36,222 bases of DNA from Chara braunii. Its lineage: Eukaryota; Streptophyta; Charophyceae; Charales; Characeae. Each line of letters starts with the position of its first letter. The first letter of the stretch is position 1. Shown piece after piece: positions 11,779 to 21,600 of the stretch. Location: assembly GCA_003427395.1 (NCBI GenBank), contig BFEA01000046.1, forward strand, positions 51,066-87,287, read 5' to 3'. The position numbers and the translations under genes were made by a program. The notes under the pieces are model-generated. The model did no database searches and was not told the origin of the DNA. It saw only the letters and a list, made by a program, of their open reading frames with translations.

Positions 11779-12126
11779 TATGAGCATTGTTGGGTCAACC
11801 GTTCAGGCAATTCGACTATCAGCGTAGTACTGGCTCGCTTCTTGGAGGGAGATATTTATGATATTTGTCCCTATGTCAAGAAGGGAGACTGTGACGACGG
11901 TGAGACCTTCAACTGGTTATGGGAAATTGCAATCCAGTCTCCTTATGATGAAAAGGCAAAATTAATTAAGCACAAGAAGAAAGTGGAATGGGGTTTAATG
12001 TCAGTGATATATGAGACTGTTGCGACTCCTCCTATATCTGACACCTATTGTGATGGGACTGATTGGTTGTCGATAATCAACATGGTATTGACAAGGGATA
12101 AAAGAAACGGTGGTCATGAGAACTAA
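11779..12126 (+). pseudogene. Orphan family copy R2 (uninterrupted frame)
   Basis: The frame is open from just after a TAG at 11776 to TAA at 12124-12126, about 115 codons without internal stops. No ATG is at the expected start, so the 5' end is missing or lies in another exon. Visible blocks are ISVVLARFLEGDIYDICPYV, then KKGDCDDGETFNW, W-x2-A, a Lys-rich helix, a T-PPISD segment, and DW-x2-IINMVLTRDKR. The opening block aligns well with copy R5 (ISVV-x-FL-x-G, then D-[VI]-x-x-Y-[VI]). No known domain was recognised. Confidence 0.5.
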
Positions 12127-12190
12127 AGAGATTTCAGCAGAAGAAATTAGATAGAGAAGGCAGAAATTCGGCAGAGGTTCAGGTCCAAGT

Positions 12191-12598
12191 CAAGAGGAAG
12201 TAGGGTGTCTCCTAAAGTCACTGAACACTTTAAGTAACAGAGAGGTGTTCCCATACGAAGTTGTCAGATATAGAATGGTCGAGAGCGGATGAGAGAAGGA
12301 ACGATTATATGTACCGACATTCTATTTTACGGAACTGTATGATGTAAGAATTTATGTCTCAAAGGAGAGAAGTGTTGAAACAGTATATGAGAAATGTTGG
12401 GGATTTGCTGAGGAAGTGGTACTGAAAGAGAAAGAGAGATTCGAGAGGGAACATAAGAACTTCACAGGATCAACTCGATTTATTGTCTTTGAGAGACTTT
12501 CAGCCCCTCCCTTGCCTGATAAAAATTTATCAAAAGATGATTGGTTTGTGGTGATTGAGTTTGCCCAGAAAGTGAAAAGAGGCCAAAGAGTCAGATGA
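12191..12598 (+). pseudogene. Orphan family copy R3 (one internal stop)
   Basis: The frame contains LKSLNTLSNREVFPYEVVRY near its start, a TGA at 12290-12292, then RLYVPTFYFTELYDVRIYV, a CW-x2-A helix rich in Glu/Lys, EREHKNF, a PPLPDKNL segment, and DDWFVVIEFAQKVKRGQ before TGA 12596-12598. It is the closest relative of R4: LN, YE-V-RY, LYV-T-YF, YD-[VI]-IYV, ERE-x-KNF, PP and FA-KVKR-Q coincide in order and spacing. It is about 136 codons long, so a tandem gene duplication is the natural explanation. Confidence 0.6.
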
Positions 12599-12660
12599 GT
12601 CGACGCTATGTACCCTTGAGAGATAAATCTAGACTTAGACTGATAAGAGGCAATGAATGA

Positions 12661-13089
12661 CTGAGTAAGGCTGAATCAGACAAGCTTTTGAATTCTCTTA
12701 ATTCTATAGCGGGTAGGGCTATAATTCTTTATGAAATCGTGAGGTATGAAGTCATAAAGAAATCAGGACAAGAACAGGACAGTCTGTATGTTCTTACATG
12801 CTATTTCATTGATCATGATGAATATGATATTGGGATTTATGTGCCAAAGCAGAGATTTGATGAAGGCCGAAAAGGTGCGTGTTGGCAACGAGCGTCGAAT
12901 ATTGTGCATGATGAGAAGAGAAGATTAGAGCGAGAGGGAAAAAACTTCTCCTTTAGTACCTATGTCAGACCTTTTGTTGGGATACCATCTCCACCTGTTG
13001 AGGGACTCATATTCCCAAGATACAATTGGTATACCATGATAAAGTTTGCATGGAAAGTGAAGAGAGTCCAAGAAGAATACTCTCAGTAG
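12661..13089 (+). pseudogene. Orphan family copy R4 (longest uninterrupted frame)
   Basis: The frame is open from 12661 to TAG 13087-13089, about 142 codons. It reads LLNSLNSIAGRAIILYEIVR, then LYVLTCYFIDHDEYDIGIYV, CWQRA, a charged helix (EKRRLEREGKNF), PSPPVEGL, and YNWYTMIKFAWKVKRVQEEY. No ATG lies early in the frame, and no signal peptide or membrane segment is seen. The predicted layout is two or three aromatic beta strands, a long charged helix, a Pro-Pro loop and a C-terminal amphipathic helix. The function is unknown. It is the best query for a structure or profile search of the family. Confidence 0.55.
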
Positions 13090-13614
13090 CCAAGATAACT
13101 ACTGTGAGGGGTAAACTCAATGAGGTGATAGGGTGTGATAACTCTTTTGTGATCCTGAGATATGAGACTTGTGAGACAGGGCCCACAGTATTTCACATCT
13201 CAGTGGTCAAATTCCTGAGTACAGGCAGTCTGGACGTAAGGATTTATATACCGGCAGACCTAGAAAAGGAAGACGATTACTTGAAGTGTCAGACAGGTGC
13301 TTATATTAGTTTCATAAGAACCAAGGAGTGACTTGAAAAGTTAAAGAGAAAAGTAACCTGGGGGAAAGAAGTAAGACAATTTGAGAGGCTTCCTGAGTTC
13401 TCAATTGCTAAGGGATTTGAAGGCAGGAGAGATTGGATGCCTCTGTTGGAAGCTATTGCTGAGATTGGTAGAGCACGAGAAAAAGACTCCATTGTGATGA
13501 TAAAATTCCTACTTTTGAATGTCTTTGAACACAGATTTGAGATCCCTGATTATGTCCAACATGAGATCTACCTTTCAGATATTGTTTATGATGTTTATCA
13601 ATGCCCAGCTTGAC
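13090..13614 (+). pseudogene. Orphan family copy R5 (one internal stop)
   Basis: The frame runs from directly after R4's stop, in a different frame, to TGA 13612-13614. It is broken by TGA at 13329-13331. Blocks are KLNEVIGCDNSFVILRYE, HISVVKFLSTGSLDVRIYIP, a C-x3-A helix region, LEKLKRKVTW after the stop, FERLPEF, and RRDWMPLLEAIAEIGRARE. These follow the order in R3 and R4. An extra segment of about 40 codons after the last block is not seen in the other copies. Immediate abutment to R4 supports tandem duplication. Confidence 0.5.
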
Positions 13615-13891
13615 TGAACAGATGACTCTGGGAGTTGTGTTGGAAGGTAGAATAGTCAAGGTAGAAGAGACTCTTCGGATCTCTGACAGGAATCTTTCTA
13701 CCCTAGATGAGCTTGAGTTTTTGCAGCCTTTCTTAGATCGCATGAGAGATTCTGCCTTGAGAAATATCACTGACCGGACTGAGATAAACTATTTGTTAAA
13801 GGTGGTGAAAGTAGGAACTATTGAGAGAGTATCATATCACACTTTTCAGGAACGGGTCTCTCTTGTAAGAAGGATCAACAGTGGGTTATAA
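13601..13891 (+). CDS. Unrecognised 96-codon ORF, possible second small family
   Basis: ATG 13601 overlaps the end of copy R5 and the frame is open to TAA 13889-13891. It begins MPSLTEQMTLGVVLEGRIVK and is charged and largely helical (DRNLSTLDELEFLQPFLDRM). It shares a loose pattern with the next ORF: LT-x2-[MF]-x-[LI], G-x-I, L-x-x-[ND], E-L, [LI]-x-R-[ML]-R and AL-x2-IT. No known domain was seen. It may be an intact short gene or another retroelement-associated remnant. Confidence 0.35.
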   Translation: MPSLTEQMTLGVVLEGRIVKVEETLRISDRNLSTLDELEFLQPFLDRMRDSALRNITDRTEINYLLKVVKVGTIERVSYHTFQERVSLVRRINSGL

Positions 13892-13900
13892 ACGATGTAA

Positions 13901-14086
13901 TTTGATTATGAGATTATAGACCTAACTCGATATTTTATGATTCGGGGTACTATAAAGGGGTATGACAGAAGACTGAGTAAGGATAATGAGAGAGAGTTGA
14001 TTCAAGATTACATTGGAAGGCTGAGAAGGGTTGCACTGCCCTTGATCACTACCCAATCAATTATTGCTTATACCCTATATGTATAG
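13901..14086 (+). pseudogene. Short ORF resembling the preceding one
   Basis: This lies in the same frame as the preceding ORF, reopening after two stops. It reads FDYEIIDLTRYFMIRGTIKG, then YDRRLSKDNERELIQDYIGR with LRRVALPLIT near the end, stopping at TAG 14084-14086. The pattern match to the 13601 ORF is weak but ordered. It lacks an ATG at the start. Confidence 0.3.
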
Positions 14087-14222
14087 AACTCTCAGGGGGT
14101 AGAGCAGACAAGAGAAGAAAGAAACGAGTCTGTATCCCTTACTAGAAGAGTGGGAGACTGAGGGGCAAGGAAAGAGAGGACAAGAGTGACAGAGAGAGAG
14201 AAGAGAATATCTGGGAAAGTCT

Positions 14223-15839
14223 ATGGTCAAGATGGCAGGACGAGGAAGGCCGAGTTCTTCTGCAGGGACCAATGAAGAGGCCCTGGTTGGGGTTATACGG
14301 GAATTGGTTGAGAGAGTGGACACTATAAAAGGAGGGTCTGATATTGCAAGAGCAAAGAGGTCAGATGAAAGAATTCTCTGTTTTAGAGGACCCCAGGTTA
14401 ATGACTTCTTGGACGAGTATGAATTATTTGGGCCCAGTTATGGTTGGACAGATAAGGAGCGGCTTAAGCACATTCTATCTTATTGTGATACTGACTCAAG
14501 GTTGGTCGTTCAGGAACTAATGGAAGGTGTCACTACATGGGAAGAGGTCAAGGAGAGACTGAAAAAGTAATTTGAGAAAGATTCAGTTCCAACAACAACT
14601 AAGGACTTACTCAACATCAGAAGAGCTAAATATGACACTTTCAATGTTTTTCTTCAGACCTTTATCCGAACAACAAGAAGAATTCCATATTTGGATGAAG
14701 CTCAGAGATGCCATATATTTTTGACGAATTTTACTAACACTGAAAGACAAGCAGTTCTTAATCAAGCTCAGCACTATCCTCTCAGATGGGATGAAATGGT
14801 TGCAATCATAAGAACTCTACCTATTGTCTCTCATAAGAAATAGTAACTGGACCAGATCAGTACTTTGGCCAAGGACTGGGAGACTGAGAATGGAATGAAT
14901 AGAGGAAACAATCTGACCGCTGAGAATGTTCTTCAAAAATTGATGGCTAACTTTATGCCTGCAAGGCCTGAAACGCATGCTGTGGATGACAGGGGAAAGA
15001 AGAAGGCTGAAAATGAAGAGGATGATGACGATGATGATGATAATGAGGGTCATGGTAAGAAAGGAGATTCTTCCAGATCCAAAAAGAATGGAAAGAATGG
15101 TGATGGAGGAAACAAAGAAAGAAGAAAATATGATGAGCGTCCTAAGAAAAGTTTTATTTGCTACTACTGTGGTGAAGGGGGTCATACTATCACTTATTGC
15201 AAGCCTCTTGAGGAGGATGTAAGGAGTGGGGTGGCAAAGAAAGATGCAATGGACCATGTATGTGATAGTTCATGGAATAAGTTGGACGCTAGACATCCAG
15301 GAGGTATGAGGCTTCTTGCTCTTAAACATGATGAAAAAATGAAGATTAAGAAGAAGAGAAAAACTAATGTGAATGTTCATTTCCTCATTGGAGAATTGCC
15401 TAATGAGCTAGTACAAAGGGCAAGTGACCCTTATACCACAATTGGGTTGTGTCTGCAGTTCTTAACATTGACAGAGTGTGAGCCTAGTGAGGCATCAACA
15501 AGTGAGTCTCCATTGGGAGGGAATCCTAGTTCTCAGAATCCTTCTGAATTAGTAGAGTCGTCTTCCAATGAAATGGGTCACCTCCTGCCTAACATGATGT
15601 CGTTCCATGGTGATTTAACCCCAGAAATTATTATGGAACCTAGTGTCATGATTGGTGAAGTGAGAAATCTCCAAACTCGTATGACACCTCAAATGATAGA
15701 GGAAAAGAAAAGGAGGAAGGCTGAAGAGTCATTGATTAACATCCTTGATGATCCTAAACAGGAAAAATCACAAGGAAAGAATGAACAGGGAAAAAAAAAT
15801 AATTTATTATCAAGAGTGATTTGGATGATGGGACAGTGA
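14223..15839 (+). pseudogene. gag: Gag of the Ty3/gypsy element, with CCHC zinc knuckle
   Basis: ATG 14223 opens MVKMAGRGRPSSSAGTNEEA and a helical capsid-like region (for example VNDFLDEYELFGPSYGWTDK). The frame is broken by TAA at 14568-14570 and a TAG-TAA pair at 14841-14846, but continues unchanged to TGA 15837-15839. A CCHC zinc knuckle, C-YY-C-GEGG-H-TITY-C, is intact at 15159-15200, preceded by a long Asp/Glu/Lys-rich linker. Gag packages element RNA in cytoplasmic particles. In its last codons it overlaps the protease frame, which lies one base back. A nine-A run at 15791-15799 is near the junction, but a stop in the protease frame just after it argues against simple -1 slippage there. 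Confidence 0.8.
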
Positions 15840-16540
15840 TTTCTGATGTAATTGTCAAAATGATGGAAGAAATGGAAGTGACACTGTCTTTCAAGGAAGC
15901 AATGACACTAGCACTCAAACTGAGAGAAGAGTTGAAAAAAATATTTGAGAAGAAAAAATTAGAAGTTAATTATTTGGGATCAGTCTTTCCCAATGAGGTG
16001 AACAGATCACTGTCAGGTTGCAAGATGAGATTTGCAACTATGGGTTGTTGACACCTTACAATTCGCATTAATTAAGTGAAGATTCTAATCCTAGTGGACT
16101 TTAGGGCATAGATGATACTTCTTTCACGAAGAACAATGGAGGCATGTAATTTGACTATTGACAGGCCTTGCCAAAATGTACTGAGCAATATTGTAGGGGA
16201 CTTGTTTGTGGTTGGGTTTATAGACAATTTGTCTATCCGAGGTGGGACAATGACTGTAGAATTACTGGGTTTTGTAGTGTCAGATCTGGACCGTGACTGT
16301 ATCTTGGGAACTTCATTCTTGCATAGGATAGAGGCAGTCCAATTTTTCAGTCATGAGGGGTCATCTTGGATCGGTCTACAAGATCCTGAGACTGCTCAGG
16401 AACAGACTTTTATGGTCTGCACGAAAAGTGATTTCAAGCATCAATTATCTGCTAATTCAATCAAAAGGGAAGAATCTGCTGAAAGGGTTAGGAGACTAAA
16501 GGAAAAAGAAAACAAGAAGCAAAAGAAGAGATTTCGGTGA
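15803..16540 (+). pseudogene. Retroviral-type aspartic protease remnant, catalytic motif destroyed
   Basis: This is in the frame after Gag. A helical linker (15803-16051) ends in TGA. The protease-like segment follows: LVD-FRA at 16094-16108, a TAG at 16109-16111, then MILLSRRTMEACNL and a later strand ending DRDCILGTSFLHRIEAV. The catalytic signature in this family is LVD-[ST]-G-A followed by x-[IM]-[NS]-[LI][LMI]-S. Here the Ser/Thr codon reads TTT and the Gly codon reads AGG, so the motif is DFR. The ILG-x-[DS]-[FW]-L block near the end of the domain (ILGTSFLHR) remains. An inactive protease is therefore read directly from the sequence. Confidence 0.65.
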
Positions 16541-16727
16541 GAATCAATCAGGTTTCGAAAATGATAAAAGTCCTTGGTAAACTCGAGGATGAGGACGGAC
16601 AAATTGAAGCCTTCAAGAAGGCTGTAGAGACTGCTAAGGGAGAAAATATGGAATTGAGATTTGCATCGACTCACCCTTTTTTAGGAAAATAGTCACTGGG
16701 TCAAAAAGAAAATACAAGTCCAAGGAG

Positions 16728-18995
16728 GTGAAGAAAAACCCGGTGACGGTCCTAATAGAGAAAGATTATGATGAAGCATTGGAGAAGGAGAGGAAGATTA
16801 TAAGAGCGTTGAGGGAATCAGCAAAACTGGAGAATAGGGACACCAAAGAGAGGTTTTACACAATGAAGATAGGTTCGGATCAATTTATCCTGCCTAAAGA
16901 GAAAGAATATATCTTCAGGATGTGTCAGAAATTCTCTGGTGCTTTCTCCTTTAATGATGAAGAGAGAGGGCGGCTGGACGTGAACATGATCAAGATGGTC
17001 AAGATTTAGACAGTTGATCATGTTCCATGGAATGATAGGCCAACTAAGTATGCCCTGAAGGAAGAGGCAGAAGTTGTGAAGTATCGTGACAAAAAGATTG
17101 CATCTAATGTTGCTGAACATGTTGATGGACCGTATGCTAACCACTGCTTTTGTTTCTGGAAACCAGGGGGCGGGCTAAGATGGATATAGAATCTTCAGAA
17201 GCTCAATTCTGTGACGGTACGTGAGGCAGGTAATCTTCCCAATGCTGATCTCCTCTCTGAATTCTTTGCTGGTCAATGTATTTATTCTTTAGTTGATCAG
17301 TATTATGGCTATGATCAGTTCCATATTGATCCCACTAGCCGACCAATGATTGTCATGCACACGTCAAGGGGGCTTGTTGAGATGTGTGTGGTACCTCAGG
17401 GTTAGACTAACGGCGTGACAGTGGTTCAAAAGGATATGATCAAAGTCATGTAGGATATTTCCCCTGAAATAACCAGTCCATACATTGATGACAATCCTGT
17501 AAAAGGGCATCTGGTAAGGGATGAGACTTTGGTCGCAAGGAAAGTCACAAAGTTTCTCTGGGAACATGCTGAAGGGATAAAGATGGTTCTAGAGAGACTT
17601 CAGAAATATAATCTGACTGCCAGTGGACCAAAGTCTCTTCTCTTTCAACCAGAGGTGATAATTTTGAGTTTCAGATGTTTCTCCCAGGGTAGGAGTCCAA
17701 ATCCCAAGAAGATAGATAAGATTCTAAATTGGTCTCTGTCTCTCAAGAGAGTGACAGACGCCAGAAGCTTCTTGGGAGTCTGCGGATTCTGGAGTATTTT
17801 TATTCCTCATTTTGCTACCCTTGCAGAGTCTCTGAGGGAGATGGTAAGGCAAGGGGCTAACTTAGCATTGAATAAAAGACAAGCTGCTGCAGAGACATTA
17901 TAAGAAAAATTAAGAGATGGTGGTGTAGTGCTAGGAGTGTCATTTTAAGATAATGAAGAAGCAAGACCTTTCATCATTAAGGCGGATGGAGGACCAGTTG
18001 CTCTGGGTGGAGTGCTTATTCAGAAAGATGAAAATGAGAGAGAAAGACCTCTGAGATTTGAGAGCAGAACCCTCAATTCTACAGAAAGAGGCTACACCCA
18101 ATTCAGAAAAGAGCTACTGACAATCATCCACAGTCTCCGATGTTTTAGGCACTACATACTAGGTAGAAGATTCATCCTGACGACTGATGCATCTGCTGTG
18201 ATTGATGTCATTAAAAAATACCAACACGTAGATCCAACAGTTAGCAGATGCATCGCCTTCATCTGGACATATGATTTTAAGCTGGAAAAGATTCCTACTG
18301 AAAAAAACAGAGCGGATGGCCTAAGCCGGATTGAGTGGCGAGAAGAAGAAGGAGAAGATATAAATGAAATAATTGAAAAATCTGCCTATGTTGATAATTT
18401 TTTTAATGAAAAAGATGATGAGGATTATGAAGCACCATGCTCCTACAAGTGGAGTCTGTGGCCAGAAGAGAGAGACGGCTGCGGAGAAATCCCAAGTGCG
18501 TACGCTTATGAGTCAATTCTAGGGAAAGAAGAAGAAGATGAACCAAACGATTGGTATGCAAGAGTTAATGCAGCAGCAATGACTGCTCATGAAATTGGGG
18601 AAAGTTCGGGTTCAAAGGAAGAAAAAGAGAGTGAAAAGAAAGAAGAAGAGATATTTTTCTTCTTTGAAGAATATGATGAAAGTTGTCAAGAGATTGGGAA
18701 GAAGATAAAAAAGGAGCAGCTAAACGAATATTATTGTAAAAATTCAAGGAATAAATTTAAACTAAAGAGAGGACATCTCTTTGTGGATGGTAAGGGAGGC
18801 CTACCTCCACTAAGAGTTGTCTGTGGTAAAGAGAGGCAGTTAGAGATAATTGCTACCCTACATGAAGAGGTTGCTGGTTGCCACAGGGCTGCGGAGGCAA
18901 CCTACTCCAAAACCGTCAAACTCTACTTTTGGCCTGACATGAGAGATACTGTAAATCATGTGTGTTATGTCAGAAGAGGTCTACCACAAGAATGA
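16728..18995 (+). pseudogene. pol: Reverse transcriptase-RNase H of the Ty3/gypsy element
   Basis: A single frame carries the polymerase with six in-frame stops: TAG 17007, 17187, 17403 and 17451, TAA 17901 and 17946. Recognisable blocks are QYYGYDQFHIDPTSRPMIVM with the following GLVEMCVVPQG (palm motifs A and B region), the catalytic YIDD at 17481-17492 followed by VKG, and LGVCGFWSIFIPHFATLAES (thumb/connection). RNase H follows, with a KADGGPVALGGVL strand, the FRKELLTIIHSLRCFRHYI helix and LTTDASAVIDV; the DGLSR block is kept. After it lies the integrase N-terminal zinc-binding region (LHEEVAGCHR then YFWPDMRD). The YIDD is intact but the stops preclude a full product. Confidence 0.85.
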
Positions 18996-19957
18996 TTGAA
19001 CCTTTATTTCCGACTATCTTGGTAGAGTCAGGTAGTAGAGTTCATCTAAATCTCATCACTATGCCTCCAGGCAAAGGTGGGATGAGATATATATTAAACA
19101 TGAGAGATAATTTCTCTGGATACGTTGAGGCAAAAACTCTGAAAAGGAAGACAACTGAGCAAGTGTCTGACTGGATAGAAGAAGTCTATCTCATGTATCC
19201 TTTTATCAGAGAATTTGTCTCAGACAGAGGATCGGAATTCAGAAATGAGAATGTCAAAAGAACTACACTAAGGTTAGGCGTCAGAATTCGGTATGTGACT
19301 ACTTACCATCCTCAAGCAAATGCACCTGTTGAAAGATGGCACAAAACTTTGAAAGATTCATTGACCAAGTGGTGTGAAGGAAACCTCAGTAACTAGCCAA
19401 GAGTATTAAGAGTTGCTGTGTATGCTGACAACATCACAGTCAAGAGAACTACTGGATATGCGTCATTTACTCTGTGGTTTGATCGATATGCTACATTGCC
19501 AATTGAAAGTATTGTCATGACATGGTCAAGTAAAGCAAGTGACAGAGACTATTCTATTTCTTAGCTTCTTCAGATCCGGATGAAGTAAATATCAAAGGTT
19601 GATCAGGCAGTGATGGATGCTGCAGAAAGGATAGCATCCAGCAGGCTATCAGATCAGAAAAAATGGAACAAGAAAAGATATATAAGAAAAGAGAAATTGA
19701 AGATTGGAGATGTTGTCCTTCTGTTTGACAGTTCCCTTAAGACGCAATGGACTAAAATGTTGGAGCCCAGATGACTTGGTCCCTACAGAATCACAGGGGA
19801 AGCAGAGGACACAGTTTATGAGATTTCAGAGATGGATGGATCCAGAGTTCACGACATGGTGTCAGGGTCAAGACTTCGTATTTTTATCTTCAGAGATCCT
19901 GACTTGATCCCTACAGTGACTTCAAAGAGAGGAAAGAGAAGTCGGTCATCCAAGTGA
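18962..19957 (+). pseudogene. Integrase core and C-terminal domain of the Ty3/gypsy element
   Basis: After a frame change near 18962-18995 the integrase continues. The core reads RVHLNLITMPPGKGGMRYIL, then FVSDRGSEFRNENVK, then HPQANAPVERWHKTLKDSL. The second Asp (codon 19223) and the Glu (codon 19331) of the D,D-35-E triad are present. The first Asp, normally in an HLD motif, reads Asn (AAT, 19049-19051). The frame then runs with stops (TAG after 19393, TAG and TAA near 19561-19590, TGA near 19772) through the GDVVLLFDSSLKTQW and LGPYRI blocks typical of the C-terminal domain, ending at TGA 19955-19957. It is inactive on two independent grounds. Confidence 0.85.
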
Positions 19958-20041
19958 GAAAACAGTCGTAGAGGACTGAGAGAAAGAGTACAGTGAGACG
20001 TTGAAACAACAAGACTCGGTTTCAGTGGACTCAGATCATTC

Positions 20042-20165
20042 ATGCATAGTCAATTCAGCATTTCAGTTTCAGAACTTGAGTTTCGTCATTTCAGTTTCGG
20101 TAATTTAATTTCAGTTTTCAGTTTCAACATCTCTATTTCAGTATCTCAGTTTTCAGCAAGTCCTT
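20042..20165 (+). repeat. CAGTTTCAG-rich low-complexity stretch
   Basis: Repeated CAGTTTCAG and TTCAGTTT words with irregular spacing follow the end of the integrase. Composition resembles the CAGT-rich DNA at 9.1-10.2 kb upstream of the element but no aligned repeat was found. Confidence 0.6.
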
Positions 20166-21454
20166 TCATTCAGTATTTCAGCAAACGACTAAGACCATAT
20201 TTTTTGATGCAGTGCTACAGTCGTTCCATTAGGGTCAGGCCCCAGAGAGTGGGGAAATAACTGTAAAATCAATTTCGTGAGTATTGACATGGTGTCAAAG
20301 ATTCGAGAAGCTCATGGTTGTGGCACATCAAAAGATATGATCAGTATTATCCTAAAATAAAGAGAAGAGCATGATGGGCATGAGGAAGTTCAGTTCTGAC
20401 TAACTAAGAGTTATCAGCAGAAGGACTTCGTGTCTCTGAGGAAAATGTTCATCCAAGAGATTCAGATGATTTAGCTTTACTTGACTGAGAGTGGTCAGTA
20501 GAGGGACTTTGTGCCTTTGGCTAAGGACCTGTCTTCGCTCGGATGAGGGAAGAGACCTCTCTGAGATCAACATTTCAGTACTTCCTTGAGACTGACGGGA
20601 CGTCTCTTGCAAAAGAAAAGAAAAGAAAATTCTCAGCTGAGGGAAAGGACCTCTCTGGGGCCAACACTAAGCATCCTTCTTGAGACTAAGGGGAGGTCTC
20701 CTATAAGGGCTTCGTGCTGGTTATCATGTTGTTGTTCAGTGCCTCTTGAGACTAACGGGACGTCTCTTGAGAAATGTTTGTTCTGTTCTGGGGCGTGGAC
20801 AGTCTGCTTGTGGGTTATAAGATGCTTGCCTGAATGTCTGTGCTTTGGGTTTTCTTCTCTAACCTGAGGATGCGTTGATTGCCGGGGCCGGCCAAAGCCT
20901 TACCGCAGTAGGTTGCAATCCGGTGGGGTCAGCAGGTCCCCGACGCGAGTGTCGAATTCTGTAGTTGACTGAGGCTAAAGCTCCTATGAGGTTGAAAGGG
21001 GTCAACTGAAACCCTATCGCAGTCAGAGGATGCAATCCAGTAAGGTTAGCCAGAGCCTTGAATCGTAGTTAGATTGGGTCCTACGTTCGAAACCCTGGGC
21101 GGGGCAGCCAGCGCCCTTGGCCAAAAACTGGTAGGTGAGTCGGTCACTGACCTCAGTGGTCAAATCCGGATTCGGGACAGTTTGACTGACGGGACGTCTG
21201 CTGTCATAGGGTGTCCAGAGCCGCAATAGTCTGGGTGTCCTGGCGAGAGTGCCAAAGGGTTGTCATACTCGAGTAGTGGGTATGATTGGTCCTGACCTGG
21301 AGGCAGGTCAAAGGGGCTGTCAAGACAGATGGTCTGAATAGTCCTGGTCTGAGGCGGGCCGAATGAGATATGTCAGACTGACGAGACGTCTGACATTCTT
21401 GACCAGTGGTGGGCCGAAACTAAGGCAATCAATAACTACTGGGTGTGAAGAGTT
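20166..21454. other. Non-coding region downstream of the Ty3 element, with local duplications
   Basis: No gene is supported. Around 20395-20520 two segments resemble each other (TAAGAGTTATCAGCAGAAGG ACTTCGTG versus TGAGAGTGGTCAGTAGAGGG ACTTTGTG, about 78-80 bases apart). Around 20547-20710 two segments both have GAGGGAA-GACCTCTCTG-CAACA followed by a GAGAC-GTCTC motif. The region may be the 3' long terminal repeat, since it directly follows pol by a few hundred bases, but no 5' partner was seen. Confidence 0.4.
20588..21392. repeat. Five copies of the imperfect inverted repeat GAGACTGACGGGACGTCTC
   Basis: Copies lie at 20588-20606, 20682-20700, 20748-20766, 21184-21199 (core) and 21374-21392. 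Most share GACTGACGGGACGTCT with one to three changes, and the first and third are flanked by TT upstream and TTG downstream. GAGAC and GTCTC are inverted arms around an A-C-G-rich centre, so each could form a small hairpin or bind a dimeric protein. This is dispersed, not tandem. Confidence 0.65.
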
Positions 21455-21535
21455 GTTATGTGATAATTATTATTTATTATTTATAATTCATTATTTATTA
21501 TTTTATTGGTGAGTTTTATTTTAATTTATTAATGC
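21455..21535. repeat. AT-rich TTATTTATTA low-complexity tract
   Basis: Successive TTATTATTTATTATTTAT words give near-pure A/T sequence of about 80 bases. Confidence 0.8.
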
Positions 21536-21600
21536 TTGACTACTGGATGTCAGAGGGTCTGCCTGCTGGGGTCGGGATCAATTGTCTGTGGAATTCTCCA

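Larger units (their letters stand above)
14223..19957 (+). mobile_element. Degenerate Ty3/gypsy-type LTR retrotransposon, internal coding region
   Basis: The order Gag (with CCHC knuckle), protease, reverse transcriptase, RNase H, integrase is the Ty3/gypsy order (Metaviridae-type), distinct from Ty1/copia, where integrase precedes RT. All coding modules are on the plus strand over about 5.7 kb but are split by at least ten stops and two or three frame changes. Long terminal repeats were not identified with confidence. Candidate flanking sequence lies at 20260-21800, but I could not match it to an upstream copy. The element is certainly non-autonomous now. Confidence 0.85.

Noticed and set aside
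11842-13891. Treating the orphan ORFs as exons of a single gene
   Set aside because: Consecutive copies repeat the same blocks from start to end, so they are duplicates and not successive parts of one protein.
15788-15839. Programmed -1 frameshift at A-AAA-AAT between Gag and protease
   Set aside because: Slippage there would enter a TAA immediately in the -1 frame; the frames overlap only after that stop.
14223-19957. Stop-codon reassignment (readthrough of TAG/TAA/TGA)
   Set aside because: All three stops occur in frame, together with frame changes and loss of catalytic residues, which points to decay and not to a variant code.
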